27,898 bases of DNA from DASUAS01 sp036271015 (GTDB lineage Bacteria > Actinomycetota > Acidimicrobiia > IMCC26256 > DASPTH01), in the NCBI GenBank assembly GCA_036271015.1, contig DATBBL010000355.1:1-27898 (forward strand). Reading direction: 5' to 3'. Under the pieces are notes generated by a model that saw nothing but the letters and a program-made list of their open reading frames with translations, made no database searches and was not told the DNA's origin. Positions within the stretch are counted from its first letter, which is position 1; every line of letters begins with the position of its first letter. The position numbers and the translations under genes were made by a program. Shown here one piece after another: positions 16,923 to 25,144 of this stretch.

Positions 16923-16960
16923 CTGTCAAGTCATATTTGTGAAGAAGCAGCGCGCCGAAC

Positions 16961-16972
16961 ACCGACGTCGGT
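16961..16972. promoter_or_regulatory. 12-bp perfect palindrome ACCGACGTCGGT
   Basis: This perfect palindrome lies 33 bp upstream of the methyltransferase ATG and downstream of an AT-rich stretch (16930-16945) that could carry a promoter. It is a plausible operator for a TetR- or related-type repressor. The regulator is unknown. Confidence 0.3.
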
Positions 16973-17005
16973 CCGCGCCAGGCTCCTCACGGTAGGTTCC
17001 GCGCG

Positions 17006-17905
17006 ATGCGAACCACGACGCTGCTGCCGGCAGCACGGCGCGCGATGGACGCCGCGGAGGAGCGTTTCGTGTCCCGGCACCTCCGCGCGCGCTTCACGGT
17101 TCCGACGAGCGTCACGGACGAGAGCGATCGGCTTCGTCGGGATCGGATGCAGATCATCCCGTGGCTCGACCGAACGCGTCCGCTCTCGGGGACGCGGATC
17201 CTCGAGGTCGGTTGCGGTTCTGGTGTCGCGACGGTCGCGCTCGCCGAACAGGGCAGTGAGGTGATCGCGCTGGACGTCGATGCGGGACTTCTCCGGCGTG
17301 CCGAGCAGCGGTGCGCAGCCCACGGCGTCACCGCGACCTTCGTCCCGGCGAACGCGGCCGAGCCGCTCGGGGCAGCCGTGGGCGATGACTCGATGGGGTG
17401 GGTGATCTTCTGGGCCTCGCTGGAACACATGACGCTCGCGGAGCGTCTCTCCGCGATCAGATCGGCCTGGACGCGGCTGGAATCGGGGGGCCTCCTCACC
17501 GTCATCGAGACGCCGAACCGGCTCTGGCTCTCGGATTCGCACACGTCGCTCCTGCCGTACTTCAACTGGCTTCCGGACGAGTTGGCGTTCGAGTACTCGC
17601 GCTTCAGCCCGCGATCGGGGTTCAACGACGCGTACCGTGAGCCGTCGGCGACGAACATGCTGGCGTTCCTCCGTCGCGGGCGCGGCGTGAGCTTCCACGA
17701 GTTCGAGCTGGCCATCGGCCCGGCGCGGGATCTCGATGTGGTCGCGTGCCTCCAACTCGACCGCCGCCGACGCAATCGAATCCGATCGAGCGGTTGGCGG
17801 ATGTCACGGTGGGGGCGGTTCGAGGCGCTGTTGAGGTCGCAGACGCCGGAGGTGCCGCGCGCCTTCATGCAACCGTTTCTCTACCTGTCGCTCCGCAAGC
17901 CGTGA
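17006..17905 (+). CDS. Class I SAM-dependent methyltransferase
   Basis: This 299-residue protein has a Rossmann-type SAM-binding core: motif I ILEVGCGSG (65-73), the acidic residue ending strand 2 in VIALDVDAG, motif post-II ATFVPANA, and a strand-4 segment MGWVIFWASLEHM. The C-terminal third (after about residue 170) contains ETPNRLWLSDSHTSLLPYFNW, a pattern seen in methyltransferases near polysaccharide or lipid modification genes, but the acceptor is unknown. The ATG is preceded by GGTAGG about 9 bp upstream. It stands alone between the DUF1059 gene and the convergent oxygenase gene, with its own palindrome upstream, so it is probably monocistronic. Confidence 0.85.
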   Translation: MRTTTLLPAARRAMDAAEERFVSRHLRARFTVPTSVTDESDRLRRDRMQIIPWLDRTRPLSGTRILEVGCGSGVATVALAEQGSEVIALDVDAGLLRRAEQRCAAHGVTATFVPANAAEPLGAAVGDDSMGWVIFWASLEHMTLAERLSAIRSAWTRLESGGLLTVIETPNRLWLSDSHTSLLPYFNWLPDELAFEYSRFSPRSGFNDAYREPSATNMLAFLRRGRGVSFHEFELAIGPARDLDVVACLQLDRRRRNRIRSSGWRMSRWGRFEALLRSQTPEVPRAFMQPFLYLSLRKP

Positions 17906-17943
17906 TCCCGAGTCGTCGTGAGGCCACGCTGAGGTTCGTTCCG

Positions 17944-18870
17944 TCAGCGCCCGCGGACGTAGACGCTCGTGAGCAGTTGGCTCCACTCGCGATCGTGGAA
18001 CGGGTCCGCGGGCTCGGCGACGGGATGACCGCGACCGGCCAAGTCGGCGCGCACCGTGCTGACGATGGTCGCCAGATCGAGATCGTCCTCGTGATCGTCG
18101 TACACCCGAGCCTCACGCGCGTCGCGGAAGGTCAACGCCTTCCAGAGGATCGAAACCCGGACGTCTCCCGCCGGCACCACGTCCGGTGGTCGGTCGGGGT
18201 TCGTGATCTCCCAGGCGCCACGATCCGTCCACCCGATGGTCGAGTGCTGCGTCACCCGCACCCGCGCCGCGAACGACTGGTGGTCGCCGATCCTCCCGAC
18301 CCGGTGTGGCATCAGATCGTTGTCACCGACGAGCGCGAGGTTGCCGAAGGGGCCTCCTTGGCGCTCCGGGTCGTGTTCCAGCCCGCGAGGCCAGTATTCG
18401 TAGTCGCCGTCGTCGCCGTCGTAGAACCACGTGATCGCACCGGCGACGCGCACCGACCATCGCTCGAACAGGCCCGACGCACCCATGGCCACCAGCAGCC
18501 ACACCGGGACCTCGCTCCGCTTGAGTCCGCGGAACGTCGGCGTGTCGACGTGAGGCGTCCCGGCGGCCATCGGCCCGTTGACGTTGGTGATGATCGTCGC
18601 CGGTCGCACGACCGCCGCGCCGAACAGCCGCTGGGCCGCCTCCACGAACGGCTCGTGGTGGAGCAACGACATCGTGTCGTCGTCGACCGCCTGCCCGTCG
18701 AGCGCCCAGTTCGACCGGAACCAGGGCGACACATCCTCGCCCATCATCTCGCCGTAGCCGGACAACGCGGCCATCAACGGATACGGCGAGTGCGTCTGGA
18801 CCATCCGCCAGATCGCGTCACGATCCTCGAACGCCGGCGAGACCACGACCGGGGCTGCGATCATCTCCAC
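17944..18870 (-). CDS. Uncharacterised protein, putative Fe(II)-dependent oxygenase
   Basis: This protein of about 308 residues has no family I can name with confidence. It contains GTPHVDTPTFRGL, an HxD element (His107, Asp109) like the iron ligands of cupin-fold Fe(II) oxygenases. A later His is at about 189 in DLMPHRVGRIGD, and an Arg-containing strand (GWTDRGAWEI) follows. The region between is rich in aromatic residues. This spacing would fit a 2-oxoglutarate or related non-heme oxygenase, which is an inference. The GTG at 18870 has GAGAG upstream; an ATG at 18864 is the alternative. The gene follows the P450 by 64 bp on the same strand and is the last gene of the minus-strand cluster, so a role in substrate oxidation is plausible. 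Confidence 0.65.
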   Translation of the reverse strand: MEMIAAPVVVSPAFEDRDAIWRMVQTHSPYPLMAALSGYGEMMGEDVSPWFRSNWALDGQAVDDDTMSLLHHEPFVEAAQRLFGAAVVRPATIITNVNGPMAAGTPHVDTPTFRGLKRSEVPVWLLVAMGASGLFERWSVRVAGAITWFYDGDDGDYEYWPRGLEHDPERQGGPFGNLALVGDNDLMPHRVGRIGDHQSFAARVRVTQHSTIGWTDRGAWEITNPDRPPDVVPAGDVRVSILWKALTFRDAREARVYDDHEDDLDLATIVSTVRADLAGRGHPVAEPADPFHDREWSQLLTSVYVRGR

Positions 18871-18934
18871 CGCGGCACTCTCGCGAGAACCGTCGACGCC
18901 GTCAACGGACCGATCGGACCGTCGCCCGTCCACG

Positions 18935-20098
18935 TCAGGCGGGGACGGCGAGCGGCATGCGCGTCGGGCCCTGCACGTTGCCCGAATGCATGTAGGTGAC
19001 GCCCGACTCGTCGACCTCGTACGCAGGGAAGCGGGCCAGGAACTCCTGCAACGCGATGCGACTCTCCAGCCGCGCCACCGCGGCACCGAGGCACACGTGC
19101 GCACCGTGGCCGAAGGCGAGGATGCGCGGATTCGGGCGGAGGATGTCGAAGTCGTCGGGGCGCTCGAACTCGCGAGGATCGCGGTTTCCCGAGCCGAGCA
19201 GGAGCGCCACCTTCGCGTTCGCGGGGATCACCGTGCCGCGCACCTCGACGTCGCGCGTCGTGGTGCGCGTCATGTACTGCGTCGGACTGGTGAAGCGCAA
19301 CAGCTCCTCGATGGCCTGCGCCATCAGCTCCGGCTCGGCGATGACGGCGCGGCGCTGGTCGGGATGACGGCCGAACAGCCGCACGCCGTTGGCAATGAGC
19401 TTGGACGTCGTCTCGTGGCCACCTGCGATGAGGAGCATGCACATCCCGATGACCTCGGCGTCGGTGAGGGGCTCCCCCATGAACTCCATCGTCACCAGCA
19501 GGCTGAGGATGTCGTCGGTGGGAGCGGCCCGACGGGCGGCGGCGTACGCCGCCGCGAGCTGCACGAGCTTGCCCTCGGCTTCCCTGCTGTCGACGGTCTG
19601 GTCGATGCGGTCCTCGGGCCGCGTGAGGTAGTCGTCGGTCCACAGGCGCACGTGGTCGTGCTCGTCCTCGGGGATGCCGAGCATCACGGAGATCACGGTG
19701 GCCGGGAGCAGCGCCGAGAAGTCGGTGACGACGTCGAACTGCGAGCGGCCGGCAAGCCGCTCGACGAGCGCCGTCGCCCACGTGCGCACCGTCGGTTCGA
19801 GCTCGGCGATTCGTCGCGGCGTGAAGCGCCGCGCGATCACCTTGCGCATGTGGGTGTGATCCGGCGGGTCCATGTGGATCATGGACTTCGAGGCACCCTG
19901 GCCGTCGTCTTCGAGTGCGACGCCCTTGCTCGAGGTGTACGTCGCGGTGTCGTGCAGGGCGGCGAGCACGTCGTCGAAGCGCGACAACGCCCAGAAGTCG
20001 AGCCGCTCGTTGTAGTAGACCGGCTCCGTCTCGCGTAACCACTCGTACGTCGGGTAGGGATCGCTCTGGAACCGGTGGTCGAAGGGGTTCAACTCCAT
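18935..20098 (-). CDS. Cytochrome P450
   Basis: This 387-residue soluble P450 has its heme-thiolate Cys336 in AFGHGAHVCLGAAVARLE. The I-helix is LLIAGGHETTS (222-232), the ExxR is ELLR (265-268), and the C-helix has HTHMRK (81-86). All core motifs are intact. The ATG at 20098 has CGGAG 5 bp upstream; the frame is open much further but that extension is antisense noise over the hydroxylase gene. It differs clearly from the P450 at 3127-4350, for example AGGHETT versus AGTET in the I-helix, so the two probably have different substrates. It sits 128 bp downstream of the flavin hydroxylase and upstream of the putative oxygenase. Electron-transfer partners are not in the window. Confidence 0.95.
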   Translation of the reverse strand: MELNPFDHRFQSDPYPTYEWLRETEPVYYNERLDFWALSRFDDVLAALHDTATYTSSKGVALEDDGQGASKSMIHMDPPDHTHMRKVIARRFTPRRIAELEPTVRTWATALVERLAGRSQFDVVTDFSALLPATVISVMLGIPEDEHDHVRLWTDDYLTRPEDRIDQTVDSREAEGKLVQLAAAYAAARRAAPTDDILSLLVTMEFMGEPLTDAEVIGMCMLLIAGGHETTSKLIANGVRLFGRHPDQRRAVIAEPELMAQAIEELLRFTSPTQYMTRTTTRDVEVRGTVIPANAKVALLLGSGNRDPREFERPDDFDILRPNPRILAFGHGAHVCLGAAVARLESRIALQEFLARFPAYEVDESGVTYMHSGNVQGPTRMPLAVPA

Positions 20099-20145
20099 CG
20101 CTGCTCCGCTCGGTGGTCGTCCGTTCCTTGCTCGCTCGTGCAAGC

Positions 20146-20162
20146 GTGCCCGACCTGGGCAC
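20146..20162 (-). terminator. Hairpin between flavin hydroxylase and P450 genes
   Basis: GTGCCC-GACCT-GGGCAC forms a perfect 6-bp stem with a 5-nt loop, nested in a wider AGCGTGC...GCACGCT inverted repeat (20144-20176). No T tract follows. It could be an attenuator, an mRNA-stability element or a weak terminator that separates the P450 from the upstream operon. Confidence 0.35.
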
Positions 20163-20188
20163 CACTTCGCACGCTCCCCGATGGCTTC

Positions 20189-20216
20189 GCCACCGCCCGG
20201 CCGTACGGCCGGTGGC
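20189..20216 (-). terminator. GC-rich palindrome just after the flavin hydroxylase stop
   Basis: A perfect 16-bp palindrome, CCGGCCGTACGGCCGG (20197-20212), overlaps arms GCCACC (20189-20194) and GGTGGC (20211-20216). It starts 10 bp past the hydroxylase stop on the minus strand. Position fits a factor-independent-like terminator without a T tract; it could equally be an operator. Confidence 0.4.
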
Positions 20217-20226
20217 GGGAACCAGG

Positions 20227-21366
20227 TCAGTGCGCGGATGTCGGGTCGACGCCGAAGGCCTGGGCTCCGTACGCGGCGAGGCCGGCGTCGGGCACCGATG
20301 CGGGGTGCGCAGCTCCCGCGTGCACGTCCCGCCACGCTCGCTGGATGGGGTTGTCGAGGCTCAGAGCCCTCGCGCCGGCATTGGCGAAGACCCGGTCGAC
20401 GGCCCGGACCGCGAATCTGCTCGCGAGCACCTGGTCGCGCGTCACCCGTGCGAGCAGCTCGGGAGGGAACGGGTCGCGCGAGATCGCGACCTGCGTCATC
20501 TCCGCGCAGTTCCGGAACAAGGTCAGGCGCGCCGCGTCGAGATCGGCGGCTGATTCCGCGACGCGGATCTGACTGCTCGGTTCGCTCCCGACCGTTCCGC
20601 CGGTCACTCGGGCGCGGTCCTTCTGCTGGATCAGGTACTCGTCGAGCGCGCCTTGCGCCGTGCCCACCAAGGGGATGATCGCGGCCAGTGGGAAGATCTG
20701 GAAGAACGGCATCTGGTAGATCGGCGCGTCGCTCACTTCGGAGCCGGTCTTGCCGACGGAGTGGACCCGGTGGGGAGGCACCGTGCTGTCGATCGCGACG
20801 TCGCAACTCCCGGTGCCGCACAGGCCCATCACATTCCAGTTGTCCACGATCTCGTAGTCGCGGCGAGGCACGAGAAACGCGCAGAACCCCTCCTCCGGCG
20901 CGTTGCGCGGAACACCGAAGACGAAGACCCATGCCGCGTGGTGACAACCGGACGAGAAGCCGAACTGCGCCTCGATTCGGTAGCCGTCAGCCACCTTGTC
21001 GATGTGACCCGACCGGGGCGCGACGGCCGAGCTGATCAAGGCCGACGGATCACTTCCCCACACCTCCTTGCTGGCCGCGGGATCCATGAGCGACACCGCC
21101 CACGTCTGGACCAGCAAGACGCTGTACACCCACCCCACCGAGCCGTCGGCCGCCGACAGCGTCAACGTGACCTCGTACGAGGTCGCGAGATCCGCCTCCT
21201 CGCCGCCGTAGCACGCCGGTTGGAGCACCTTGAACAGGCCCGCCGCCTGCAGGTCGTCGATCGTCTCGTCCGGGATACGGCGAAGGATCTCGGTCTCGCG
21301 GGAACGCTCCCGCAGCACCGGCCCGAGCGCACGGGCAGCATCGACGAGCTCTTCCCGACCAGTCAT
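20227..21366 (-). CDS. Flavin-dependent monooxygenase, acyl-CoA dehydrogenase fold (HsaA-like, group D)
   Basis: This 379-residue protein has the acyl-CoA dehydrogenase fold but the features of the oxygenase component of two-component flavin monooxygenases such as HsaA. The N-terminus is RSRETEILRRIPDETIDDLQ. A middle segment has SSGCHHAAWVFVFG and WNVMGLCGTGSCDVAI. The C-terminus has RAWRDVHAGAAHPAS, the conserved Arg-Asp-His region of the group. It lacks the acyl-CoA dehydrogenase catalytic Glu and acyl-CoA signatures. Such enzymes hydroxylate phenols or ring substrates using reduced flavin from a separate reductase, and no reductase gene is present here. The ATG at 21366 has GAGGGG upstream, 10 bp after the alpha dehydrogenase stop, so it is in the same operon. 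Confidence 0.85.
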   Translation of the reverse strand: MTGREELVDAARALGPVLRERSRETEILRRIPDETIDDLQAAGLFKVLQPACYGGEEADLATSYEVTLTLSAADGSVGWVYSVLLVQTWAVSLMDPAASKEVWGSDPSALISSAVAPRSGHIDKVADGYRIEAQFGFSSGCHHAAWVFVFGVPRNAPEEGFCAFLVPRRDYEIVDNWNVMGLCGTGSCDVAIDSTVPPHRVHSVGKTGSEVSDAPIYQMPFFQIFPLAAIIPLVGTAQGALDEYLIQQKDRARVTGGTVGSEPSSQIRVAESAADLDAARLTLFRNCAEMTQVAISRDPFPPELLARVTRDQVLASRFAVRAVDRVFANAGARALSLDNPIQRAWRDVHAGAAHPASVPDAGLAAYGAQAFGVDPTSAH

Positions 21367-21376
21367 CTCACACCCC

Positions 21377-22510
21377 TCACGCAGTGGGCAGACCCAGGAT
21401 CCGCGTCGCGATGATGTTCTTCTGGATCTGTGAGGTGCCGCCCATGACGCTCTGGGCCCGGCTGTAGAGATACACCTTCAGCCAGGTGTCGTCGGCGTCG
21501 AGCACGGGCGACGGCTCGCCGATCGCGAGTGCGGCATGCCCGACGGCCTGCTCGACGGTGGTCATGAGCAGCTTGTCGATCGAGCCGTCGGGGCCGTGGG
21601 TGACGCCGTCGAGCCGCTCGGAGAGCCGCCGCCGCACGTGCAGACGCAACATCTCCGACTCGACGTACGCGCGCCCGAGGCTCTCGACCTGATCCGGCCG
21701 GTACCGGTCGGGATGCGCTCGGACCCGGTGCTCGAGCTCTTTCACCAACTTGGTGTAGCGGGCCACGTACCCCAGCTCGCTCGGTTCGCGTTCGTGGCTC
21801 ACCACCGTCATCGCCAATGCCCATCCCTCACCCGGCCGGCCGATCATGTTGGCGGCCGGGACGCGCGCGCCGTCGAAGAGCACCTGGCCGAACTCGCTGG
21901 TGATCCCGTTGATCATCTTGAGCGGTCGCTGCTCGATGCCCGGCTGGTGCATCGGCACCGCGAACGCCGAGATCCCCTTGTGCTTCGGGGCGTCAGGGTC
22001 GGTCCGCGCCAGCAGCAGACACCAGTCGGCGACGTCGGAGTAGCTGGTCCAGATCTTGTGCCCGTCGATGACGTACTCGTCGCCGTCGAGCACCGCCCGG
22101 GTCCGCAACGACGCGAGATCCGAACCGGCGTCGGGTTCGCTGAACCCCTGGCACCAACGGTCCCGACCGCTGATCAACGCGGGCAGGAACCGGTCGCAGA
22201 TCTCGTCGCTGCCGTGCCGGCTGATCCCCTGGATGAGATACCCGAGGCTGGGCTTCGGCGGCGCACCGGCGGCCGCGAGCTCCTCGTCGACGATCACCTC
22301 GTACACCGGCGACAGCCCCTGCCCGCCGTACTCCGCCGGCCAGGTCAGCGCGAAGAACCCGGCGTCGAACAACGCGCAGTGCCACTCCGCCTGCCGCGCC
22401 CAGTACTCGTCATCGGTCGACGACGCCGGCAGCCCGGGGTTGTGCTGGGCCAACCAGGCGCGGATCCGGGCCCGGAACGCCGCTTCCTCGGGCGCGTCGT
22501 CAAAGTCCAT
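21377..22510 (-). CDS. Acyl-CoA dehydrogenase, alpha-type subunit of a heteromeric FadE
   Basis: This 377-residue flavoprotein has WCQGFSEPDAGSDLASL (119-135) and DGHKIWTSYSD. The C-terminal SVMGGTSQIQKNIIATRIL has Gly in place of the medium-chain-type catalytic Glu. Glu240 in VSHEREPS sits at the same residue number as Glu240 of the 8011-9141 enzyme and may be the base. It overlaps the beta gene by 11 bp (22500-22510), which suggests translational coupling and a fixed subunit ratio. On the minus strand the order is synthetase, beta, alpha, whereas the plus-strand module is alpha, beta, synthetase. It is probably an alpha2-beta2 enzyme of the kind used for steroid or other bulky acyl-CoAs. 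Confidence 0.93.
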   Translation of the reverse strand: MDFDDAPEEAAFRARIRAWLAQHNPGLPASSTDDEYWARQAEWHCALFDAGFFALTWPAEYGGQGLSPVYEVIVDEELAAAGAPPKPSLGYLIQGISRHGSDEICDRFLPALISGRDRWCQGFSEPDAGSDLASLRTRAVLDGDEYVIDGHKIWTSYSDVADWCLLLARTDPDAPKHKGISAFAVPMHQPGIEQRPLKMINGITSEFGQVLFDGARVPAANMIGRPGEGWALAMTVVSHEREPSELGYVARYTKLVKELEHRVRAHPDRYRPDQVESLGRAYVESEMLRLHVRRRLSERLDGVTHGPDGSIDKLLMTTVEQAVGHAALAIGEPSPVLDADDTWLKVYLYSRAQSVMGGTSQIQKNIIATRILGLPTA

Positions 22511-23537
22511 GGTCGTACCCCAGTCGACGGCGGGCCAGGCCCCGGAGATGGTGGCCCTCGTCCCCCAAGAGCGCGCTCGACAGCAACGCCCGGCGCAGGT
22601 GCACGTGCACGAAGCACTCCCAGGTGTTGCCGATCCCGCCGTGCACCTGGATCGCGGTCTCGCACACCGTACGCGCCGCCCGCGCGCAGTACGCCTTCGC
22701 GGTCGCGCCTGCGTCCCACGCGTTCTCGGGCGGCAACGCGTCGACCGACCACGCCGCGTACTGGGCCACGCTCATTGCGCCCTCGACCAGCACCCGCGCC
22801 TCCGCCAGGAGGTGCTGCACGGCCTGGAACGAGCCGATGGCGACGCCGTACTGCTCGCGCTCCTGCGCATAGGTGCGCGTCGTCTCCAACGTGCCCTCCA
22901 TGATCCCGACCAGGTCGGCCACCGTGATCGCCAACGCCAGCGCCCGCGTGCGCGCCACCATGTCCTCGGCGACGGCCGGTCCCACGCGCACGTCGCGCGC
23001 GCCGGCGTCGACGCGCAACGGGGCGACGGCGCGGGTCAGATCGGTGGCGGGCGCGGGCGGTGGGAGCGGGACGTCGACCACCGCCGCCGTGCTGCCCGGT
23101 TCGGCCGCGCCGACGAGCAGCCCCCGCTCGCAGCCCGCGCAGTCGACCGCGACGCCGTCCGCCTCGCCCGACGGCGCCCGGACCGCGACGTCGAGCAGCG
23201 CGCCGTCGAGCACGATGCTCGTGGCGCGAGCGTCGAGGTCCGCACCCGCCTGGCGGGCGAGATCGGCGGCGACGACCGGGCCGAGGAACGGGGTGTCGGC
23301 CGCGGCGCGCCCGAGCTCCCGCGCCACGATCGCCACCTCCACACCGGTGGCGAGCGGCGCGTCGTCCTCGCCCGGCCCCCGCAGGTCGAACCAGCCGGCC
23401 GAGTCGGCCGCTTTGGCCAGGCGTGCCCGCCGGGTCGTGTCGTCCAGGTCGGCCACGGTGCGGGGGCCGAGATCGGCGAGCAGGGCCGCAGTCGCCGACC
23501 GCAACGCGAGCTGCTCGTCCGAGTACCGGGTGTCCAC
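22500..23537 (-). CDS. Acyl-CoA dehydrogenase, beta-type subunit
   Basis: This 345-residue homologue of acyl-CoA dehydrogenases keeps the C-terminal helical domain: EREQYGVAIGSFQAVQH, AIQVHGGIGNTWECFVHVHL, then RRALLSSALLG. The N-terminal domain is Ala-rich and diverged, without the alpha-type acyl/FAD signature. By my alignment the isovaleryl-type Glu position is Ala and the medium-chain-type Glu is missing, so it should depend on the alpha subunit for catalysis. The GTG at 23537 has GGAGGG about 7 bp upstream. It starts 2 bp after the synthetase stop and overlaps the alpha start, so the three genes form one unit. Confidence 0.9.
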   Translation of the reverse strand: MDTRYSDEQLALRSATAALLADLGPRTVADLDDTTRRARLAKAADSAGWFDLRGPGEDDAPLATGVEVAIVARELGRAAADTPFLGPVVAADLARQAGADLDARATSIVLDGALLDVAVRAPSGEADGVAVDCAGCERGLLVGAAEPGSTAAVVDVPLPPPAPATDLTRAVAPLRVDAGARDVRVGPAVAEDMVARTRALALAITVADLVGIMEGTLETTRTYAQEREQYGVAIGSFQAVQHLLAEARVLVEGAMSVAQYAAWSVDALPPENAWDAGATAKAYCARAARTVCETAIQVHGGIGNTWECFVHVHLRRALLSSALLGDEGHHLRGLARRRLGYDHGL

Positions 23538-23539
23538 CC

Positions 23540-25144
23540 CTATGCCCTCCCGCTCGCAGCCCGGCTGCGGAGCACGTCCTTCTCGACCTTCCCCGCGGCA
23601 TTCACGGGGAGCTCGGTGACGATCTCGACCGCGCGCGGCACCTTGTAGTTCGCCATCGCGGTCCGCGCCCAGTCGATCAGCTCGTCCGGGACGAGCGCGG
23701 CCTCGGGCGCGAGCACGACGAACGCCATGCCGACCTCGCCCAGTCGTTCGTCGGGCATGCCGACCACCGCCACCTGACCGACGGCCGGATGCGCCAGCAG
23801 GAGGTTCTCGATCTCGGCCGGGTACGCGTTGAAGCCGCCCACGATGAACATGTCCTTCTTGCGTCCGACGATGCGCAGGCAGCCACGCTCGTCCAACGTG
23901 CCGAGGTCGCCGGTGTGCAGCCAGCCGTCGGCGTCGATCGTGCGCGCCGTCTCCGTCGGGTCGTCGAGGTAACCCCGCATCACGCTGTAGCCGCGCACGA
24001 GCACCTCGCCCGGCGCGCCGACCTCCACGGTGGCGCCCTCGTCGTCGCCGATGCGGACCTCGAGGCCCGGGCGGGCCCGGCCCACGGTGGTGGCGATCGT
24101 CTCGGAGTCGTCGTCGGGGGCGGTGGCGGTGAGCGTCCCGGCCTCGGTCAAGCCGTAGCCGGTGACGATCAGGCGGAACGGCAGCTCCTCGTACATGCGC
24201 CGGATCAGCTCGACGGGGATGTCGGCGGCGCCGGTGACGGCCAACCGCAACGTCGAGAGGTCGTACCGGTCACGATCCGGATGGTCGAGGATCGACTGGT
24301 AGACGGTGGGCGGCCCGGGGAAGACGGTCACGGACTCCGCGGCCACGGTCCTCAGCAGGTCGTCGACCTCGAAGACGGGCCTCGGGATGATGGTCGCGCC
24401 GCGCATCAGCGCGGCGAGGCATCCGGCCTTGTAGCCGAACATGTGGAAGAACGGGTTCACGATCAGGTACCGGTCCCCCTCGAGGAGGCCGGCCATGTCG
24501 CACCAGTCGGAGAACTGGCGCAGCGTCTGGGCGTGGGTCATCAGCACGCCCTTCGGCGCACCGGTCGTCCCCGACGTGAACAGCACGTCGCTGACGTCGT
24601 CGCCGCGCACAGCCTGCCAACGCGCGTCCACCGCCTCGGCCTCGACGCCGTCGCCCGAACGCACGAATGCGTCGAGCGAGTGATCCGCCTTCGAGGGCTC
24701 GTCGAAGCCGACGACCACGTCCAGCGCGGGCAGGTCGCCACGGAGGTCGGCGATGGTGGCGGCGTAGTCCGACCCGAGGAACTCACCGACGGTGAAGACG
24801 GCCCGGGCGCCACTGCGGGCCAGGATGTAGCGCACCTCCTCCCCTTTGAAGCGCGTGTTCACCGGCACCACCGCCGCGCCCGCGCCGAGCGTGCCGAGCG
24901 CGGCCACCAGCCACTCGTACCGGTTCGGGGACCAGATCGCGACCCGGTCACCGGCCTCGACGCCGGACGCCATCAGCGCCCCCGTCACCCGCCGGGCGTC
25001 GGCGATCAGCTCGGCGAAGCTCACCCGCCGGTCACCGTCGACCACCGCGTGGGCGTCGCCGAAGCGCGCCGCCGCATCCGCCGCCATCGCCGGGATCGAT
25101 CCCCAGAGCAGGTCGCCCCGCGTGGCGGGGTGCTCGGTGCTCAC
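23540..25144 (-). CDS. Acyl-CoA synthetase, FadD3-like
   Basis: This 534-residue ANL ligase has P-loop TSGTTGAPK (190-198). Other motifs are NPFFHMFGYKAGCLAALM, TGYGLTEAGT, WLHTGDLG, GRKKDMFIVGGFNAYPAE and the C-terminal NAAGKVEK with catalytic K519. The stretches DRVAIWSPN, DVSDVLFTSGTTG, NPFFHMFGYKAG and VFPGPPTVYQSILDHP match my memory of mycobacterial FadD3, which activates the steroid C/D-ring propionate (HIP). This is a family resemblance, not a proven substrate. The GTG start overlaps the stop of the LLM oxidoreductase by 4 bp (GTGA at 25144-25141), indicating coupled translation. No steroid C/D-ring genes such as the ipd set are visible beside it. Confidence 0.93.
   Translation of the reverse strand: MSTEHPATRGDLLWGSIPAMAADAAARFGDAHAVVDGDRRVSFAELIADARRVTGALMASGVEAGDRVAIWSPNRYEWLVAALGTLGAGAAVVPVNTRFKGEEVRYILARSGARAVFTVGEFLGSDYAATIADLRGDLPALDVVVGFDEPSKADHSLDAFVRSGDGVEAEAVDARWQAVRGDDVSDVLFTSGTTGAPKGVLMTHAQTLRQFSDWCDMAGLLEGDRYLIVNPFFHMFGYKAGCLAALMRGATIIPRPVFEVDDLLRTVAAESVTVFPGPPTVYQSILDHPDRDRYDLSTLRLAVTGAADIPVELIRRMYEELPFRLIVTGYGLTEAGTLTATAPDDDSETIATTVGRARPGLEVRIGDDEGATVEVGAPGEVLVRGYSVMRGYLDDPTETARTIDADGWLHTGDLGTLDERGCLRIVGRKKDMFIVGGFNAYPAEIENLLLAHPAVGQVAVVGMPDERLGEVGMAFVVLAPEAALVPDELIDWARTAMANYKVPRAVEIVTELPVNAAGKVEKDVLRSRAASGRA

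Noticed and set aside
20099..20947. Long N-terminal extension of the second P450
   Set aside because: It overlaps the HsaA-like gene in another frame, has no domain character, and a good ribosome binding site precedes the ATG at 20098.
21536..22903. A 455-codon open frame on the plus strand
   Set aside because: It is antisense to the acyl-CoA dehydrogenase genes, whose conserved motifs are on the minus strand.
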